A stretch of 64,000 nt of DNA from Sphingopyxis sp. YR583 (GCF_900108295.1 NZ_FNWK01000001.1:1364001-1428000), one strand, 5' to 3'. Positions 51,632 through 60,977 are shown, counted from the stretch's first letter. The notes: generated by a model from the sequence alone, not told the origin. Numbers and translations: made by a program.

Positions 51632-54600
51632 ATGAGGACCTACCGAAACCGGATTTTGACCATTGCCCTGATGACCGCGTCGCCGCTGTCGCTCGTCGTC
51701 GCAGCGAGCCCGGCAAGCGCGCAGGAAAAGAGCTACGACATCAAGGCGCAGCCGCTTGCCAATGCGGTTCTGGAATATTCGCGTCAGTCGGGCATATTCG
51801 TCTTGGCTCCCATGGACCTCGTTAAAGGCAAAAGGTCGCCGGCTGTTCGGGGAAGCTTCTCGGCCAGTGAAGCGCTGGTCAAGCTACTCGCGGGCAGCGG
51901 GTTGCGCGCCGTGCGCGGCGATAATGGCGGAATGGCGCTCGTGCGCTCGAGTGCGCAGGGAAGCGACGACGGCGCTAGTCAGGCGCCGACCCGCCCTCAG
52001 GCTCTCGTTACTAAGGCGCCGACGTCATCCGTTCCTGGAGCGGTGATCGATCTTCGAACCGGAGCGGCGCTGAAGGGCGCCTTGGTGGAAATCGCAGAAA
52101 CCGGAGAAACTACCTCGACCGGTGATCTCGGCGATTTTCGTTTCCCCGGCAAGACGGGAACGTACGAGTTACGGATATCCTATCTTGGATATCCGACCCA
52201 ATATCAGTCGGTCGAGCTGAAGGACGGGCGCGCTACTTCGAGCATTATCTTGTCTGACGGTAGCTCGACTAGGGAAATCATTGTCTATGGAACGCGCTCG
52301 GCGCGTGCCCAAGCTCTGAATCAGGAGCGTACAGCGGACAATGTATCAACAATCGTGTCGTCGGACCAAATGGGGAAATTCTCGGGGACGACTATTGCTG
52401 AATCTCTCCGGCGCTCTCCGGGCGTTGCATTCGAACGGGCAGAAGAGACTGGCGATGGCGCCAATATAGTCGTGAGAGGAATGGCCCCCGATTTTAATAC
52501 TGTCAAACTGAATGGCATAGAATTGCCTGAAGCTACCGGAACGGGGCGCTCCGCGTCCTTGGGCAATATTCTTACGGAGTCTATTAGCCAGGTTACGATC
52601 AGCAAGACGCTCTTGCCGAGCCAAGATAGCAGCGGGACGGGTGGCCTTGTCGAGATTGAGACCAAGAGTCCGCTCGATCGCAAGCGCCGCTTCGCGTCAT
52701 TCGGTATTGAGGGCGGCAAGCGCGGGAAGGGCTTCAGCGACGATCTGCTCGTTTCGGGTACCGTGTCCGCTACATTTGGGGCGGAGGACAATTTTGGGAT
52801 CAGCGCGTCTGTACAGTATCGTAGTCGAAAAGCGGAAAGCCTCAGGACAGATGCTACATTCGCTTACGGGGAATATCTGCCACTGCAGGTTGACGGTACA
52901 CCCATACCCTCAATGTCCTTTATCGATCCCCGTACTTCCTTTCCATTTGAGGAAGGAGTTGATGGATTTTATCCGATCGGAACGAATATAAAGCTAAGCC
53001 GAACTCAGTCTGAGAATTTTGCGTACAATCTGGCAGCAGCTTGGCAAATATCCGATCATACTAGGTTGAAGTTAGATTTATCTCGATTTGAACAAAATTC
53101 CGAAAACTCCAACCAAGCATTTGGTATAAATGTTGAGAGCTATTATATTATACGGCCAGTTGTAGCGCTCGGGGGGGATTTAAGATACGCTCTATCATAT
53201 CCAGATAATCGAGTTTCTCTCCAGCAAAGCTATGGGTATGAAAAAAATAATTCGACCTCCAGCGTAATGGTTGCGAGTGGTAAAACCAATCTCGGGCGAT
53301 TCGATCTCGATTACTCAGCAGGTTGGACAAAGGGAAATTCGCGCCGAGGCGGCGCGTCAATGTTAATCTCCGCAGAAGCACTTTTACCGCCTGAACTTCT
53401 GTTGCCCAGCGCTGTCGATGACGTAGAGGGCGTCATTTTGACGCCATTTGCGCGACAGCAACAGAGTACTTTTCCGTTCCCTTTGCTAAACGAAGCGGGA
53501 TTCTCCCTTATCAATGATCCTTCCACATATAGATTTTCTAGTGCTTCTAATAGGCCGGAATTCGGATCGAATAGCCGATGGAATGCGGACTTCAAGGCTC
53601 GTTATAGATTTGAAAGCAGTTGGTTGGAATATATTGAGGTAGGTGCGTCCTACAAGCGTTCAAAATTCACCTCGGGAACGCCGGATCAGACAACATACGC
53701 TGGTATTCGTGATCCTCTCGATAACTTCCAAAACCCTCGGTTTAATCTATTCAACATTCCATTTTCTCAGAACGCGCTTGGCCGAATTGGCCAAGATACG
53801 CAGATTAGCATGATCAGTCGGCGCGACATGATCGCATTCTTAACAACACAGCTGCCTGAGCTGGCGATTGCCTATGATCCTTCCGATCCGGCGATCTCCG
53901 ATCCTGCGAACCTCGTCTACGCTCGAAATTTCTTGCGAGATGCGCGGTTGGACGACACTTACACTCTTGAGAGGGATTTGGCAGCCTATCTACAGGCAAA
54001 AATTCAGATTGGAAAACTTGACCTGATCGGCGGTGTACGCATGACTCGACTGGCCTTGGAGGCGGCCAATCTGAGTATGCCGATTTATATTCGCTCGGAC
54101 TTTACTTTTGATCCAGATTTTGAGGGTCAATTCGATAAAATAATAGCGGAAAAGGTGACGCAAACTGATATTCTTCCACGAATATTAGCTAACTACCGCT
54201 TTGATGATAATAATGTGATACGTCTTGGGTACTATAAATCAGTTGCTAGACCTCAGATTAGCCTTCTCTCTTCGCGGCCGAATATCACTCTTTACATGTT
54301 CCCATTCTTTGGCCCTCAAGGCCGGCAACCGTTTTTTGGCGTTTCCAAGGGCAATCCCGATCTTCGCCCTGCTGTGACACACAATTTCGATGTGAGCCTT
54401 GAGCGTTACCATGAAAAGATTGGGGTGATAAAGGTTGGGATCTTTTACAAAAGGATCAAGAACTTACTCGAAAGCAACGTGTCTAACAGTCCAGCGGATG
54501 TGATTGCGGCAGCGGGCGTTCTGCCAGACTATCCCGCCTTTGCTGCGGTTCTGGCGAATCCGGAGAACTATCATCTCTCGGTCAGCCTGCCCGCGAATAA

Positions 54601-55177
54601 TCCTTCGCCGGCACATATCTGGGGTGTTGAGGCGTCGCTCGAGCGCCGTTTCTGGGCACTCCCTGGCTGGCTCGCCGGATTGGGCGTTTTTGTCAATTAT
54701 ACCTACACTAAGAGTAGCAAGAAGCAGCCCGTGCGGTGGGATTATGCGCCAGTCGTAAGCGCGTCGGGCGCGGTGACGGAATACACTACCGAACAGTTTG
54801 TCGTCGAGAATGTGCCATTTGCCGGACAACCTAACCATACCGGAACGGCGGCACTGACCTATAACAAGTATGGTGTCGATTTCACTCTTGCCTACACTTA
54901 CCAAGCCGCTCGCCGCCAAGGTTCATTTTCATCATACGACCTCAACCTGTTCGAGGACGCTTACGACACTTTAGATGCTAGGCTGTCTTACACTTTCGAG
55001 CAGACCTCCGGAAAACCCAAGATTTTTGTCGAAGCCAAGGACCTTTTGCGCTCGTCGGAAGAGGCATCTTCGAACACTTCGATCCGTAGCTTGCAATCAG
55101 CATACGCCAGTCAGCCAGCAATCAGTCGCTATTTCGGCGGACGAGAGGTTCGTGTGGGTTTTGATCTGACGTTCTAA
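51632..55177 (+). CDS. TonB-dependent transducer/receptor with STN and carboxypeptidase-like domains
   Basis: The product has 1181 residues. A signal peptide (about 1-31, ending ASPASAQ) is followed by an STN signalling domain (about 35-110, YDIKAQPLANAVLEYSRQSG). A carboxypeptidase-like insert (about 128-205, VIDLRTGAALKGALVEIAET) comes next, then the plug (about 235-350, GKFSGTTIAESLRRSPGVAF) and a large barrel ending in YFGGREVRVGFDLTF with terminal Phe. STN fits regulation through the adjacent FecR and sigma. The ligand is unknown. The barrel middle (about 52.9-54.4 kb) is markedly AT-rich compared with both ends. An M16 peptidase gene follows 56 bases later. Confidence 0.9.
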   Translation: MRTYRNRILTIALMTASPLSLVVAASPASAQEKSYDIKAQPLANAVLEYSRQSGIFVLAPMDLVKGKRSPAVRGSFSASEALVKLLAGSGLRAVRGDNGGMALVRSSAQGSDDGASQAPTRPQALVTKAPTSSVPGAVIDLRTGAALKGALVEIAETGETTSTGDLGDFRFPGKTGTYELRISYLGYPTQYQSVELKDGRATSSIILSDGSSTREIIVYGTRSARAQALNQERTADNVSTIVSSDQMGKFSGTTIAESLRRSPGVAFERAEETGDGANIVVRGMAPDFNTVKLNGIELPEATGTGRSASLGNILTESISQVTISKTLLPSQDSSGTGGLVEIETKSPLDRKRRFASFGIEGGKRGKGFSDDLLVSGTVSATFGAEDNFGISASVQYRSRKAESLRTDATFAYGEYLPLQVDGTPIPSMSFIDPRTSFPFEEGVDGFYPIGTNIKLSRTQSENFAYNLAAAWQISDHTRLKLDLSRFEQNSENSNQAFGINVESYYIIRPVVALGGDLRYALSYPDNRVSLQQSYGYEKNNSTSSVMVASGKTNLGRFDLDYSAGWTKGNSRRGGASMLISAEALLPPELLLPSAVDDVEGVILTPFARQQQSTFPFPLLNEAGFSLINDPSTYRFSSASNRPEFGSNSRWNADFKARYRFESSWLEYIEVGASYKRSKFTSGTPDQTTYAGIRDPLDNFQNPRFNLFNIPFSQNALGRIGQDTQISMISRRDMIAFLTTQLPELAIAYDPSDPAISDPANLVYARNFLRDARLDDTYTLERDLAAYLQAKIQIGKLDLIGGVRMTRLALEAANLSMPIYIRSDFTFDPDFEGQFDKIIAEKVTQTDILPRILANYRFDDNNVIRLGYYKSVARPQISLLSSRPNITLYMFPFFGPQGRQPFFGVSKGNPDLRPAVTHNFDVSLERYHEKIGVIKVGIFYKRIKNLLESNVSNSPADVIAAAGVLPDYPAFAAVLANPENYHLSVSLPANNPSPAHIWGVEASLERRFWALPGWLAGLGVFVNYTYTKSSKKQPVRWDYAPVVSASGAVTEYTTEQFVVENVPFAGQPNHTGTAALTYNKYGVDFTLAYTYQAARRQGSFSSYDLNLFEDAYDTLDARLSYTFEQTSGKPKIFVEAKDLLRSSEEASSNTSIRSLQSAYASQPAISRYFGGREVRVGFDLTF

Positions 55178-55233
55178 TCGTAAAGTCTCAAGCGGACAAT
55201 TAAAAGCCTGATAGTTAAAAGGTAAAAACTAAA

Positions 55234-57867
55234 ATGCGACCTATATTATTTGGAGCATCCCTAATAGCCGTTATCCTTGCTGCATCGGCATCATCATCTA
55301 ATGCGCTAGAAACCGCGCAATCGAGCAAAGAAGTAACTGAAAAAAAACTTAGGAATGGAATCACATATTTCATCCACGAGGGGGTACGGCCAGCAGGAAA
55401 GGTAAGGTTGCAGCTTGTAGTTAATGTTGGTGCTGCAGATGAAGATATCGATGAGGTTCAGTATGCTCATCTAGTTGAGCACATTAGGTTTAGCGAATTC
55501 AAATTATCACCGTCTGGTAGGGCATTGGAGAACGCCGGGCTAAAGCCAGGAATAGACGTGAATGCGTCAGCTGGATGGTACACTAGTTATTATTTTGATG
55601 TTTCTGCAGATAGACCGGATCTTATTGCAATTGCGCTCGATGCTCTGCGGGAAATGGCTTCTGCAAAGCCGGTAGGCGACCATCAAGTTGAAATCGATAA
55701 GAAGGGGGTGTGGGCCGAGTGGGACAACGCTGACCGTGCGCAGCGAAGAAATCAGGACAATTTAAAAGCCATCCTTACTAAGGGAAGTAAATCTCCTAAT
55801 TTCTTGGGTGATTATTATGCACTCAACGAGCGTTCTTTTTCCCTCGCTAACGGAAAATCGGTTTCAGAGTTCATTTCTCGATGGTACAGGCCTGCGTGTC
55901 AGTCAATTATTGTAATAGGTGTCGAAGATTTGGGCGGTATTTCTCGTGAAATTGAGAAACGTTTTTCGGACATTCCTGATCTTGGAAACGAAAAGTGCGC
56001 CAAAAATAGGTTCGGCGAGTATCGATTGCCTCTTCCTGCTCCGCGGCAATTTGTCGAATTTCCGAGCGTTTCTGGAAATTATGAGGGCGAAATCGTCTTC
56101 CCTTTCGAAGGTCAATTTGAACCTCGTTTGGAAGAAAATAGCAGGTCGTCTGATATAAGAGATATGATTATTTCGAGTATGATCGCAGATCGGATGAAAA
56201 GCTTAAGCGTAGATAGAAAAGGTGGGAATAGTATCACATACTTACCTCAATTTCTAACGCCTTCTCAGATATCTGCGTTCAGCGTTATTTCTTCTTCAGA
56301 TTCTTTTGACGGCATGATGAGCTCGATGAAAGAAAATTTCCTAATTTACCGATCAATTTTGAAATTCGGATTTTCGGAGGATGAGGTCGAAAACGCGAAA
56401 TCGAAATTACGATATACTTGGACATCTCAATCTATATCTAATGAAGATGTTACGAGAAATATTTCTGATCATTTTGCATTGGGATCTTGGTTGGATGAGC
56501 CAAATTCGCTGCATACTAAGCGTCTAAAGCATTTGAACGATATTTCGTCGACTGGCATTAACGCTTACCTAGCGGGCATATCCGAATCTATTTCTCGACC
56601 TACGGTCGTAATAGCCAAGCCTCTGAAAGAGGATGGTAACTATATTACTAAAGAACAAATTTTTGCTATGTATGATGGGTGGCTAGATATAGCTGTGCCA
56701 AGATCTGCCATCATCCCTGAAAATACGACCAAAATCCTGGCGGATCTCGAGACCGTTGGAAAATTAGCGGCAAGTCCCGCTCAGGCAGGTCGGATTAAAG
56801 TCGGAGCGTCTACGTCAATTATAACGAAACCGCACGGACTGCGCATTATATCTGCTCGAGAAAAGTCTATGTTGTTCGGAGATCAGATTGTGATGATCAA
56901 CGCGGTTATTCCTAGGGGGACAGCTGATCTTGAAGAAAACTGGAATTTGGAGAATCTTAATGAGTCCCTTGGGGACGGGTATTTTGACATTTTATCGGCA
57001 TCAAGTTTGAAAGATTTGATTAGCGAGCGAAGGATTATGGTATCTATTTCGGTTACCGGTCCGCATTCTTCCGAGATGCATGCCATTATTCCGCATTCGT
57101 CGTTGCGTGCCGGCCTAGGACTCGCTCACTTAGTTGGAGCTGGGAAAATGAAGTTTGACGATGGAAGGACGTCAAAAGCTTACGCCGAGATTCTGGGTGG
57201 ACTGCGAGATGTGGACGTTATTGCGGTTGGGGACTTTGAAACTGAGGAGCTCGCACAGCTCATTTCTGGGCAATTCTCGTCAGTAGAGGGTACGCGACAA
57301 CGCGTTTCGCATCGCAACGATGCGCCGATCGCAAAGTGCGAGGGGGGGCACGAGTGGGTGATCCAGCGTAAGACCGATTCATCCGTCGTGTATTTCCGCT
57401 CGACGATTCCTAGAGCCGCGCCGCGATCGTTGGCTGAGGCCTTTTCGATCGACGTAGTAGCTGGCGTGATTGATCGTCGGCTATTTGGAAGATTGAGAGA
57501 AGCTGACGGCTTGGTATATTCTGTTGATACTAGGCCTATTATATCGGATAAGGGGTGCGCTGTTCTCACTTCCAATTTTACAGTTAAAAATGAAAAATTG
57601 GCACTAGCTCAACATTCCTTGGTTGATGAATTTAACAAATTTAGGATAGATGGTGTTTCTCAGCAGGAGTTTGATAGGGAAATTAAGAGGATTCGTGAGG
57701 CTGGGGGGTATGGATTTGATTCTCCTTCAATATTGGGCCTCTTAAAGAAGAAAATAAAGGAAAGTAGGGATGATATATATATTCCTGATCGCAATGTAGC
57801 GATCGAAAATGTAAACTCTTCATCTGTGAGTCGGGTTGTGAAATCACTTGCCGATCCTTCGTTATAG
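55234..57867 (+). CDS. Periplasmic M16-family zinc metallopeptidase (PqqL/FusC-like)
   Basis: The product has 877 residues with a signal peptide (about 1-24, ending SSSNA). The inverted zinc motif HLVEH lies at 79-83, with a supporting Glu region DKKGVWAEWDN near 155. Further M16 domains follow, including a C-terminal one with SIDVVAGVIDRRLFGRLREA and DGLVYSVDTRP, as in the two-half PqqL/FusC architecture. Periplasmic M16 enzymes cleave imported or misfolded polypeptides. Its place directly after a TonB receptor suggests that it processes the imported ligand. The gene is very AT-rich with many rare-looking codons, indicating recent acquisition from a lower-G+C source. Confidence 0.85.
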   Translation: MRPILFGASLIAVILAASASSSNALETAQSSKEVTEKKLRNGITYFIHEGVRPAGKVRLQLVVNVGAADEDIDEVQYAHLVEHIRFSEFKLSPSGRALENAGLKPGIDVNASAGWYTSYYFDVSADRPDLIAIALDALREMASAKPVGDHQVEIDKKGVWAEWDNADRAQRRNQDNLKAILTKGSKSPNFLGDYYALNERSFSLANGKSVSEFISRWYRPACQSIIVIGVEDLGGISREIEKRFSDIPDLGNEKCAKNRFGEYRLPLPAPRQFVEFPSVSGNYEGEIVFPFEGQFEPRLEENSRSSDIRDMIISSMIADRMKSLSVDRKGGNSITYLPQFLTPSQISAFSVISSSDSFDGMMSSMKENFLIYRSILKFGFSEDEVENAKSKLRYTWTSQSISNEDVTRNISDHFALGSWLDEPNSLHTKRLKHLNDISSTGINAYLAGISESISRPTVVIAKPLKEDGNYITKEQIFAMYDGWLDIAVPRSAIIPENTTKILADLETVGKLAASPAQAGRIKVGASTSIITKPHGLRIISAREKSMLFGDQIVMINAVIPRGTADLEENWNLENLNESLGDGYFDILSASSLKDLISERRIMVSISVTGPHSSEMHAIIPHSSLRAGLGLAHLVGAGKMKFDDGRTSKAYAEILGGLRDVDVIAVGDFETEELAQLISGQFSSVEGTRQRVSHRNDAPIAKCEGGHEWVIQRKTDSSVVYFRSTIPRAAPRSLAEAFSIDVVAGVIDRRLFGRLREADGLVYSVDTRPIISDKGCAVLTSNFTVKNEKLALAQHSLVDEFNKFRIDGVSQQEFDREIKRIREAGGYGFDSPSILGLLKKKIKESRDDIYIPDRNVAIENVNSSSVSRVVKSLADPSL

Positions 57868-58122
57868 AGGTCGGTGACCTGCTTGTAGATCTAATACGGG
57901 GGCAGGCATGAGGGTGCGATGGGAGTGGGTGGGGCTTCAGGCACTTGCCTTGTGTCTCCCAACCCGACCTGAGCCTCTGAGGAGGCGAAAATGATCTGGA
58001 GCGTTAGGTGTGGTTAGGTCGGCGAACATTTAGGTTGGTGATGCCTTTGTCGCCCGTCCAGCTCCTGTGATGGGGCGTCCTTTGTGGAGCAATTTTCTCG
58101 GTCGATCCTACCACCGCAGCCT

Positions 58123-58130
58123 ATTGATGT
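58123..58130 (+). repeat. 8-bp target duplication, left copy (ATTGATGT)
   Basis: ATTGATGT directly abuts the left inverted repeat at 58131. The identical octamer follows the right inverted repeat at 59581. Eight bases is the duplication length of the IS66 family. Confidence 0.85.
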
Positions 58131-58415
58131 GTAACCGGTAATTCCTTCCCGCGATGAACGCATCGGCGCCGGTTTCCGCGAGGAAGCCGGCGCCTAATTT
58201 CGTTGTAACTAGTTTCGAACGTAATTTCGATCAGGCCGCGCGGGCGATGTCGCTCGTTTCGAACGTAAGTTCGGCCGCCTTCGTGTCGGTCCATTGTAAG
58301 CATCCGGGGAAGGCCGCGGTCGTTATGATTTATGATTTTGCGGTAGAGGCGGTTTTTCGTATGCGTTGCTCGTAGGCGCCTTGTGCAGGGCGTGTGATCC
58401 TGCTGGTTCGGCGTC

Positions 58416-58762
58416 ATGACGATGGAACAGGAACGATGTCGCCGCCGCTGGTCGGTTTCGGAGAAGCGCGCGGCAGTGGCGCTGACGATGGAGCCGGGCG
58501 CCTCGGTGTCCAGGTCGCGGCCGCGTTCGAGGTTGCTCCTTCGCAGCTTTCGGCCTGGCGCCGGCAGATGTCGGACGGCGAGCTTGACGAAGTCGCAACT
58601 CCGGCATTCGCCCGTGTCGAGGTGGTGCCGGAGCCCGCCGAGCCTGTTCATGCGAGCAAGCTCGTTATCGACTTTCCCAGCGGGGTGCGCATGCGCGTCG
58701 ATAGCATGGTCGATATCAATGCGGTGCTTCAGATCATCGGCGCGTTGAAGCGTAAGCGATAA
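58416..58762 (+). pseudogene. IS66 tnpA (OrfA) remnant, frameshifted
   Basis: RRRWSVSEKRAAVALTMEPG reads from ATG 58416. After one missing base near 58510 the protein continues in another frame with VQVAAAFEVAPSQLSAWRRQ, ending VLQIIGALKRKR at 58762. Together this is a normal small IS66 OrfA (HTH). The stop lies in the internal end-like repeat. Confidence 0.7.
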
Positions 58763-58773
58763 TTCCTCCCCAC
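58752..58773. repeat. Internal IS66 end-like repeat
   Basis: This 22-bp copy of the element's end (20/22 match to the right end, by eye) lies inside the unit, where the two halves meet. No target duplication is associated with it. It marks an old recombination or nested insertion junction. Confidence 0.7.
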
Positions 58774-58789
58774 CTCCGGTGATGTAACT

Positions 58790-59098
58790 AGCCCAGTCGA
58801 GCCCTTCGATCAGCGCCGAGGCCCGTCCCGCGGTCAGGCTCATCACCCCGTCGCCGAAGCGCGGCCAGCGGAACGAGCCTGTCTCGAGCCGCTTCGTCAC
58901 CAACACCAAGCCCGTTCCATCCCACAGTAACAGCTTGATCCGATCGGCCCTTTTGCGCCGGAGCACGAACATGATCCTGCTGAACGGATCGCGATGTAGC
59001 TCATGCTGGACGAGCGATGCAAGCCCGACCATGCCCTTCCGGAAGTCGACGGGTTTCACTGCGATTGAGACCTTCAGCGGTCCCGGCGGGATGATCAT
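58790..59098 (-). pseudogene. IS66 tnpB (OrfB), 3' truncated
   Basis: VDFRKGMVGLASLVQHELHR, MFVLRRKRADRIKLLLWDGT and RWPRFGDGVMSLTAGRASAL are the IS66 OrfB signature. Homology ends near LIEGLDW (about 58790) at the internal repeat, after which the frame runs on through unrelated sequence. ATG 59098 overlaps the tnpA stop (ATGA). Confidence 0.8.
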
Positions 59099-59485
59099 GA
59101 CGCGACCTGCACCGCTAGCAGCACCCGCTCGATATGATCGGCCGTCACCCCGTCGGGCACCCGGATCTTCATGCCCCGCACGTTGATCCGGATCTCCGCG
59201 TTCGACCCAGACAGCTTCGGCTCCTCAACCACCCGGCACGAACGCGGGGCCATCCTCCGCTTCCATCCGCTCGCGCGCTTCGCGGCGCCAGGCATAGAGC
59301 TGCTGCGGCAGCATATCGTTCCTGCGCGCGATGTCTGCGACATTCGCCCGCGTCGCCATGCTCTCGGCGATAATCCGATCCTTCGCCTCCGGCGTCCACT
59401 GCCGCCGCTCGTAACTCGCCGGGATCACCTCCATCACTCGCGGGCGGTCAGCGCCGCTAATTTCGAACGAACTTTCGAATGTCAT
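59095..59485 (-). pseudogene. IS66 tnpA (OrfA), frameshifted
   Basis: The N-terminal part RRQWTPEAKDRIIAESMATR with LPQQLYAWRREARERM ends at a TGA near 59225 after AFVPGG. Removing one G there restores VVEEPKLSG and EIRINVRGMKIRVPDGVTAD to the stop at 59095. A single G insertion has split the gene. Confidence 0.75.
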
Positions 59486-59580
59486 TACACCATGCATCGC
59501 TAATTACGCTCCCGCAACAATCGGCGCGCACCATAGCGATCTCACAAACTTCGAAAATGTGGGGAGGAATTACAGCTTAC

Positions 59581-59588
59581 ATTGATGT
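59581..59588 (+). repeat. 8-bp target duplication, right copy (ATTGATGT)
   Basis: Identical to 58123-58130 and immediately outside the right inverted repeat of the IS66 derivative. Confidence 0.85.
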
Positions 59589-59706
59589 GCGCTTGGATGT
59601 GCGCCGGTCATCGACGATCTGCTCGAGCCTAGCTATTGCAGAATACGACTGACGACCGACGTTTCACCCGTACGTCAGCCAAGGAGGAGAAGAAATGTTT
59701 TGTTCA

Positions 59707-60063
59707 TCAAAATAGTATTGATCCGTTGTAATAATTTCCATTATTCACAATAACAAATGTCCAAGTCGTTTGTTTTTTAATTAGTCCACAAATTTTCCCT
59801 TTGTCAGAAATTAGGCACAGATATTTTCCTTCGGGCAGCTGCTTTTGGCTAAGATCGGCCTCGTCTATTGGAACGTCGGAAAGATGCCATGCTGTGGAGA
59901 TAAGTGCGCCGTCGATCGTGATTTTGAGCCTTTTGGAACTGCTTTCCAATGAGGCCATTGGAGGGTTCGTATTCACCCCCTCGCTTGGGGCTGCCGAGTA
60001 TGCGGCGGATGAGATGCCTAACGTTGCTACTGCGAGGAGGAGCTTATCGCGATAAACTGACAT
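59707..60063 (-). CDS. Small secreted hypothetical protein
   Basis: The product has 118 residues with a signal peptide (about 1-24: KLLLAVATLGISSAAYSAA). The mature part is polar with two cysteines (YLCLISDKGKICGLIKKQTT) and an aromatic end NNGNYYNGSILF. ATG 60063 is preceded by GGAAGGA. No family is recognised. It is moderately AT-rich, like the peptidase cargo, and sandwiched between two insertion elements. Confidence 0.6.
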   Translation of the reverse strand: MSVYRDKLLLAVATLGISSAAYSAAPSEGVNTNPPMASLESSSKRLKITIDGALISTAWHLSDVPIDEADLSQKQLPEGKYLCLISDKGKICGLIKKQTTWTFVIVNNGNYYNGSILF

Positions 60064-60153
60064 GGTAATCCTTCCGTTCACCCGCCCGGGAATTGGACGG
60101 CTACTCTTATTGACGAATGAACGCGTGCAATCCGTAGGGTCAGGACTCATTGA

Positions 60154-60543
60154 TCAGAGCCAGAAGATGACGGTAGCGGCGAGTGCCACGGCGGAGAAGA
60201 AGGCCTTCGGGCACCGATCGTAGCGCGTCGCGACGCGTCTCCAGTCCTTCAGGCGGCCGAACATGATCTCGATGCGGTTGCGGCGTTTGTAGCGACGCTT
60301 GTCATACTTGACGGTTTTGTTCCGTATTTTCTGACCCGGGATGCAGGGCGTGATCCCCTTTTCCTGCAGGGCGTCGCGGAACCAGTCGGCATCATAGCCC
60401 CGGTCGGCGAGCATCCATTGCGCCTTGGGCAGGCTGTCGAGCAAAGCGGCCGCGCCCGTGTAGTCGCTGACCTGTCCGGCGGTCAGGAAGAAGCTGATCG
60501 GACGACCATTCGCATCGGTCACGGCATGAAGCTTGGTGTTCAT
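60154..60543 (-). CDS. IS5-family transposase, OrfB part
   Basis: The segment carries the C-terminal part of the DDE transposase: TKLHAVTDANGRPISFFLTA, LPKAQWMLADRGYDADWFRD (catalytic Asp) and RRNRIEIMFGRLKDWRRVAT (catalytic Glu with the typical R-x-E-x4). It is expressed as a fusion with OrfA by -1 frameshifting upstream; the ATG at 60543 may not be used. Confidence 0.88.
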   Translation of the reverse strand: MNTKLHAVTDANGRPISFFLTAGQVSDYTGAAALLDSLPKAQWMLADRGYDADWFRDALQEKGITPCIPGQKIRNKTVKYDKRRYKRRNRIEIMFGRLKDWRRVATRYDRCPKAFFSAVALAATVIFWL

Positions 60544-60563
60544 ACCGCCTTTCGTCCGGCCGA

Positions 60564-60914
60564 TCAGGCGTCCTGGACCCCCTTTTTTACCCGCAGGCTC
60601 GACGCCGTGCGGTGCGCTTTAAGATAGGTCGCGTCGATCATGATCGTCTTGCGATCCGGAGCCTGAGGCGTGGCCAGTCCTTCCATCATGCGGATGAAGA
60701 TGCCCTTGTCGCTCCACCGTTTCCAGCGATTGTAGAGCGTCTTCGCCGGGCCATAATCCCTCGGCGCATCGCGCCACCTCAGCCCATTGCGGTTGACGAA
60801 GATAATGCCGCTCAAAACCCGCCGGTCATCGACACGCTTGCGGCCATGGCTCTTCGGAAAATAGGGCTGAAGACGCGCCATTTGCTCGTCCGTCAGCCAA
60901 AATAAATCGCTCAA
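60564..60914 (-). CDS. IS5-family transposase, OrfA part
   Basis: The product has 116 residues. LTDEQMARLQPYFPKSHGRK, RRVLSGIIFVNRNGLRWRDA and KTIMIDATYLKAHRTASSLR, with the first catalytic Asp in IDATY. Near its end the sequence TAAAAAAGG (about 60581-60589, minus strand) is a classical -1 slippage site leading into OrfB. Confidence 0.88.
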   Translation of the reverse strand: MSDLFWLTDEQMARLQPYFPKSHGRKRVDDRRVLSGIIFVNRNGLRWRDAPRDYGPAKTLYNRWKRWSDKGIFIRMMEGLATPQAPDRKTIMIDATYLKAHRTASSLRVKKGVQDA

Positions 60915-60977
60915 ATTCAGGCTCCTTCCCGGCAGCCTGAATCATAATCAAAACCCCAAATCAATGGGTCCTGACCC

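Larger units (their letters stand above)
58131..59580. mobile_element. IS66-family derivative without tnpC, 1450 bp
   Basis: The ends are 22-bp inverted repeats beginning GTAA and containing TAATTCCT (58131-58152 and 59559-59580, 18/22 by eye), flanked by ATTGATGT duplications. Inside are two tnpA-like genes in opposite orientation, each with a frameshift, and a truncated tnpB, but no tnpC (the DDE transposase). A third end-like copy lies internally at 58752-58773. The unit therefore moved as a whole, presumably with a transposase supplied in trans. Confidence 0.8.
60137..60977 (-). mobile_element. IS5-family (IS427 group) insertion sequence, 841 bp
   Basis: The terminal inverted repeats begin GGGTCAGGAC (60137) and are mirrored at 60977. 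TA dinucleotides flank each end, as expected for the target duplication of this group. It encodes two overlapping-phase transposase frames on the minus strand joined by a slippery A6G run. Both frames look intact, so the element is probably functional. Confidence 0.88.

Noticed and set aside
57868..58122. Possible insertion-sequence end or structured RNA in the GC-rich gap after the peptidase
   Set aside because: No inverted repeat, duplication or reading frame could be demonstrated; left as a gene-free gap of about 260 bases.
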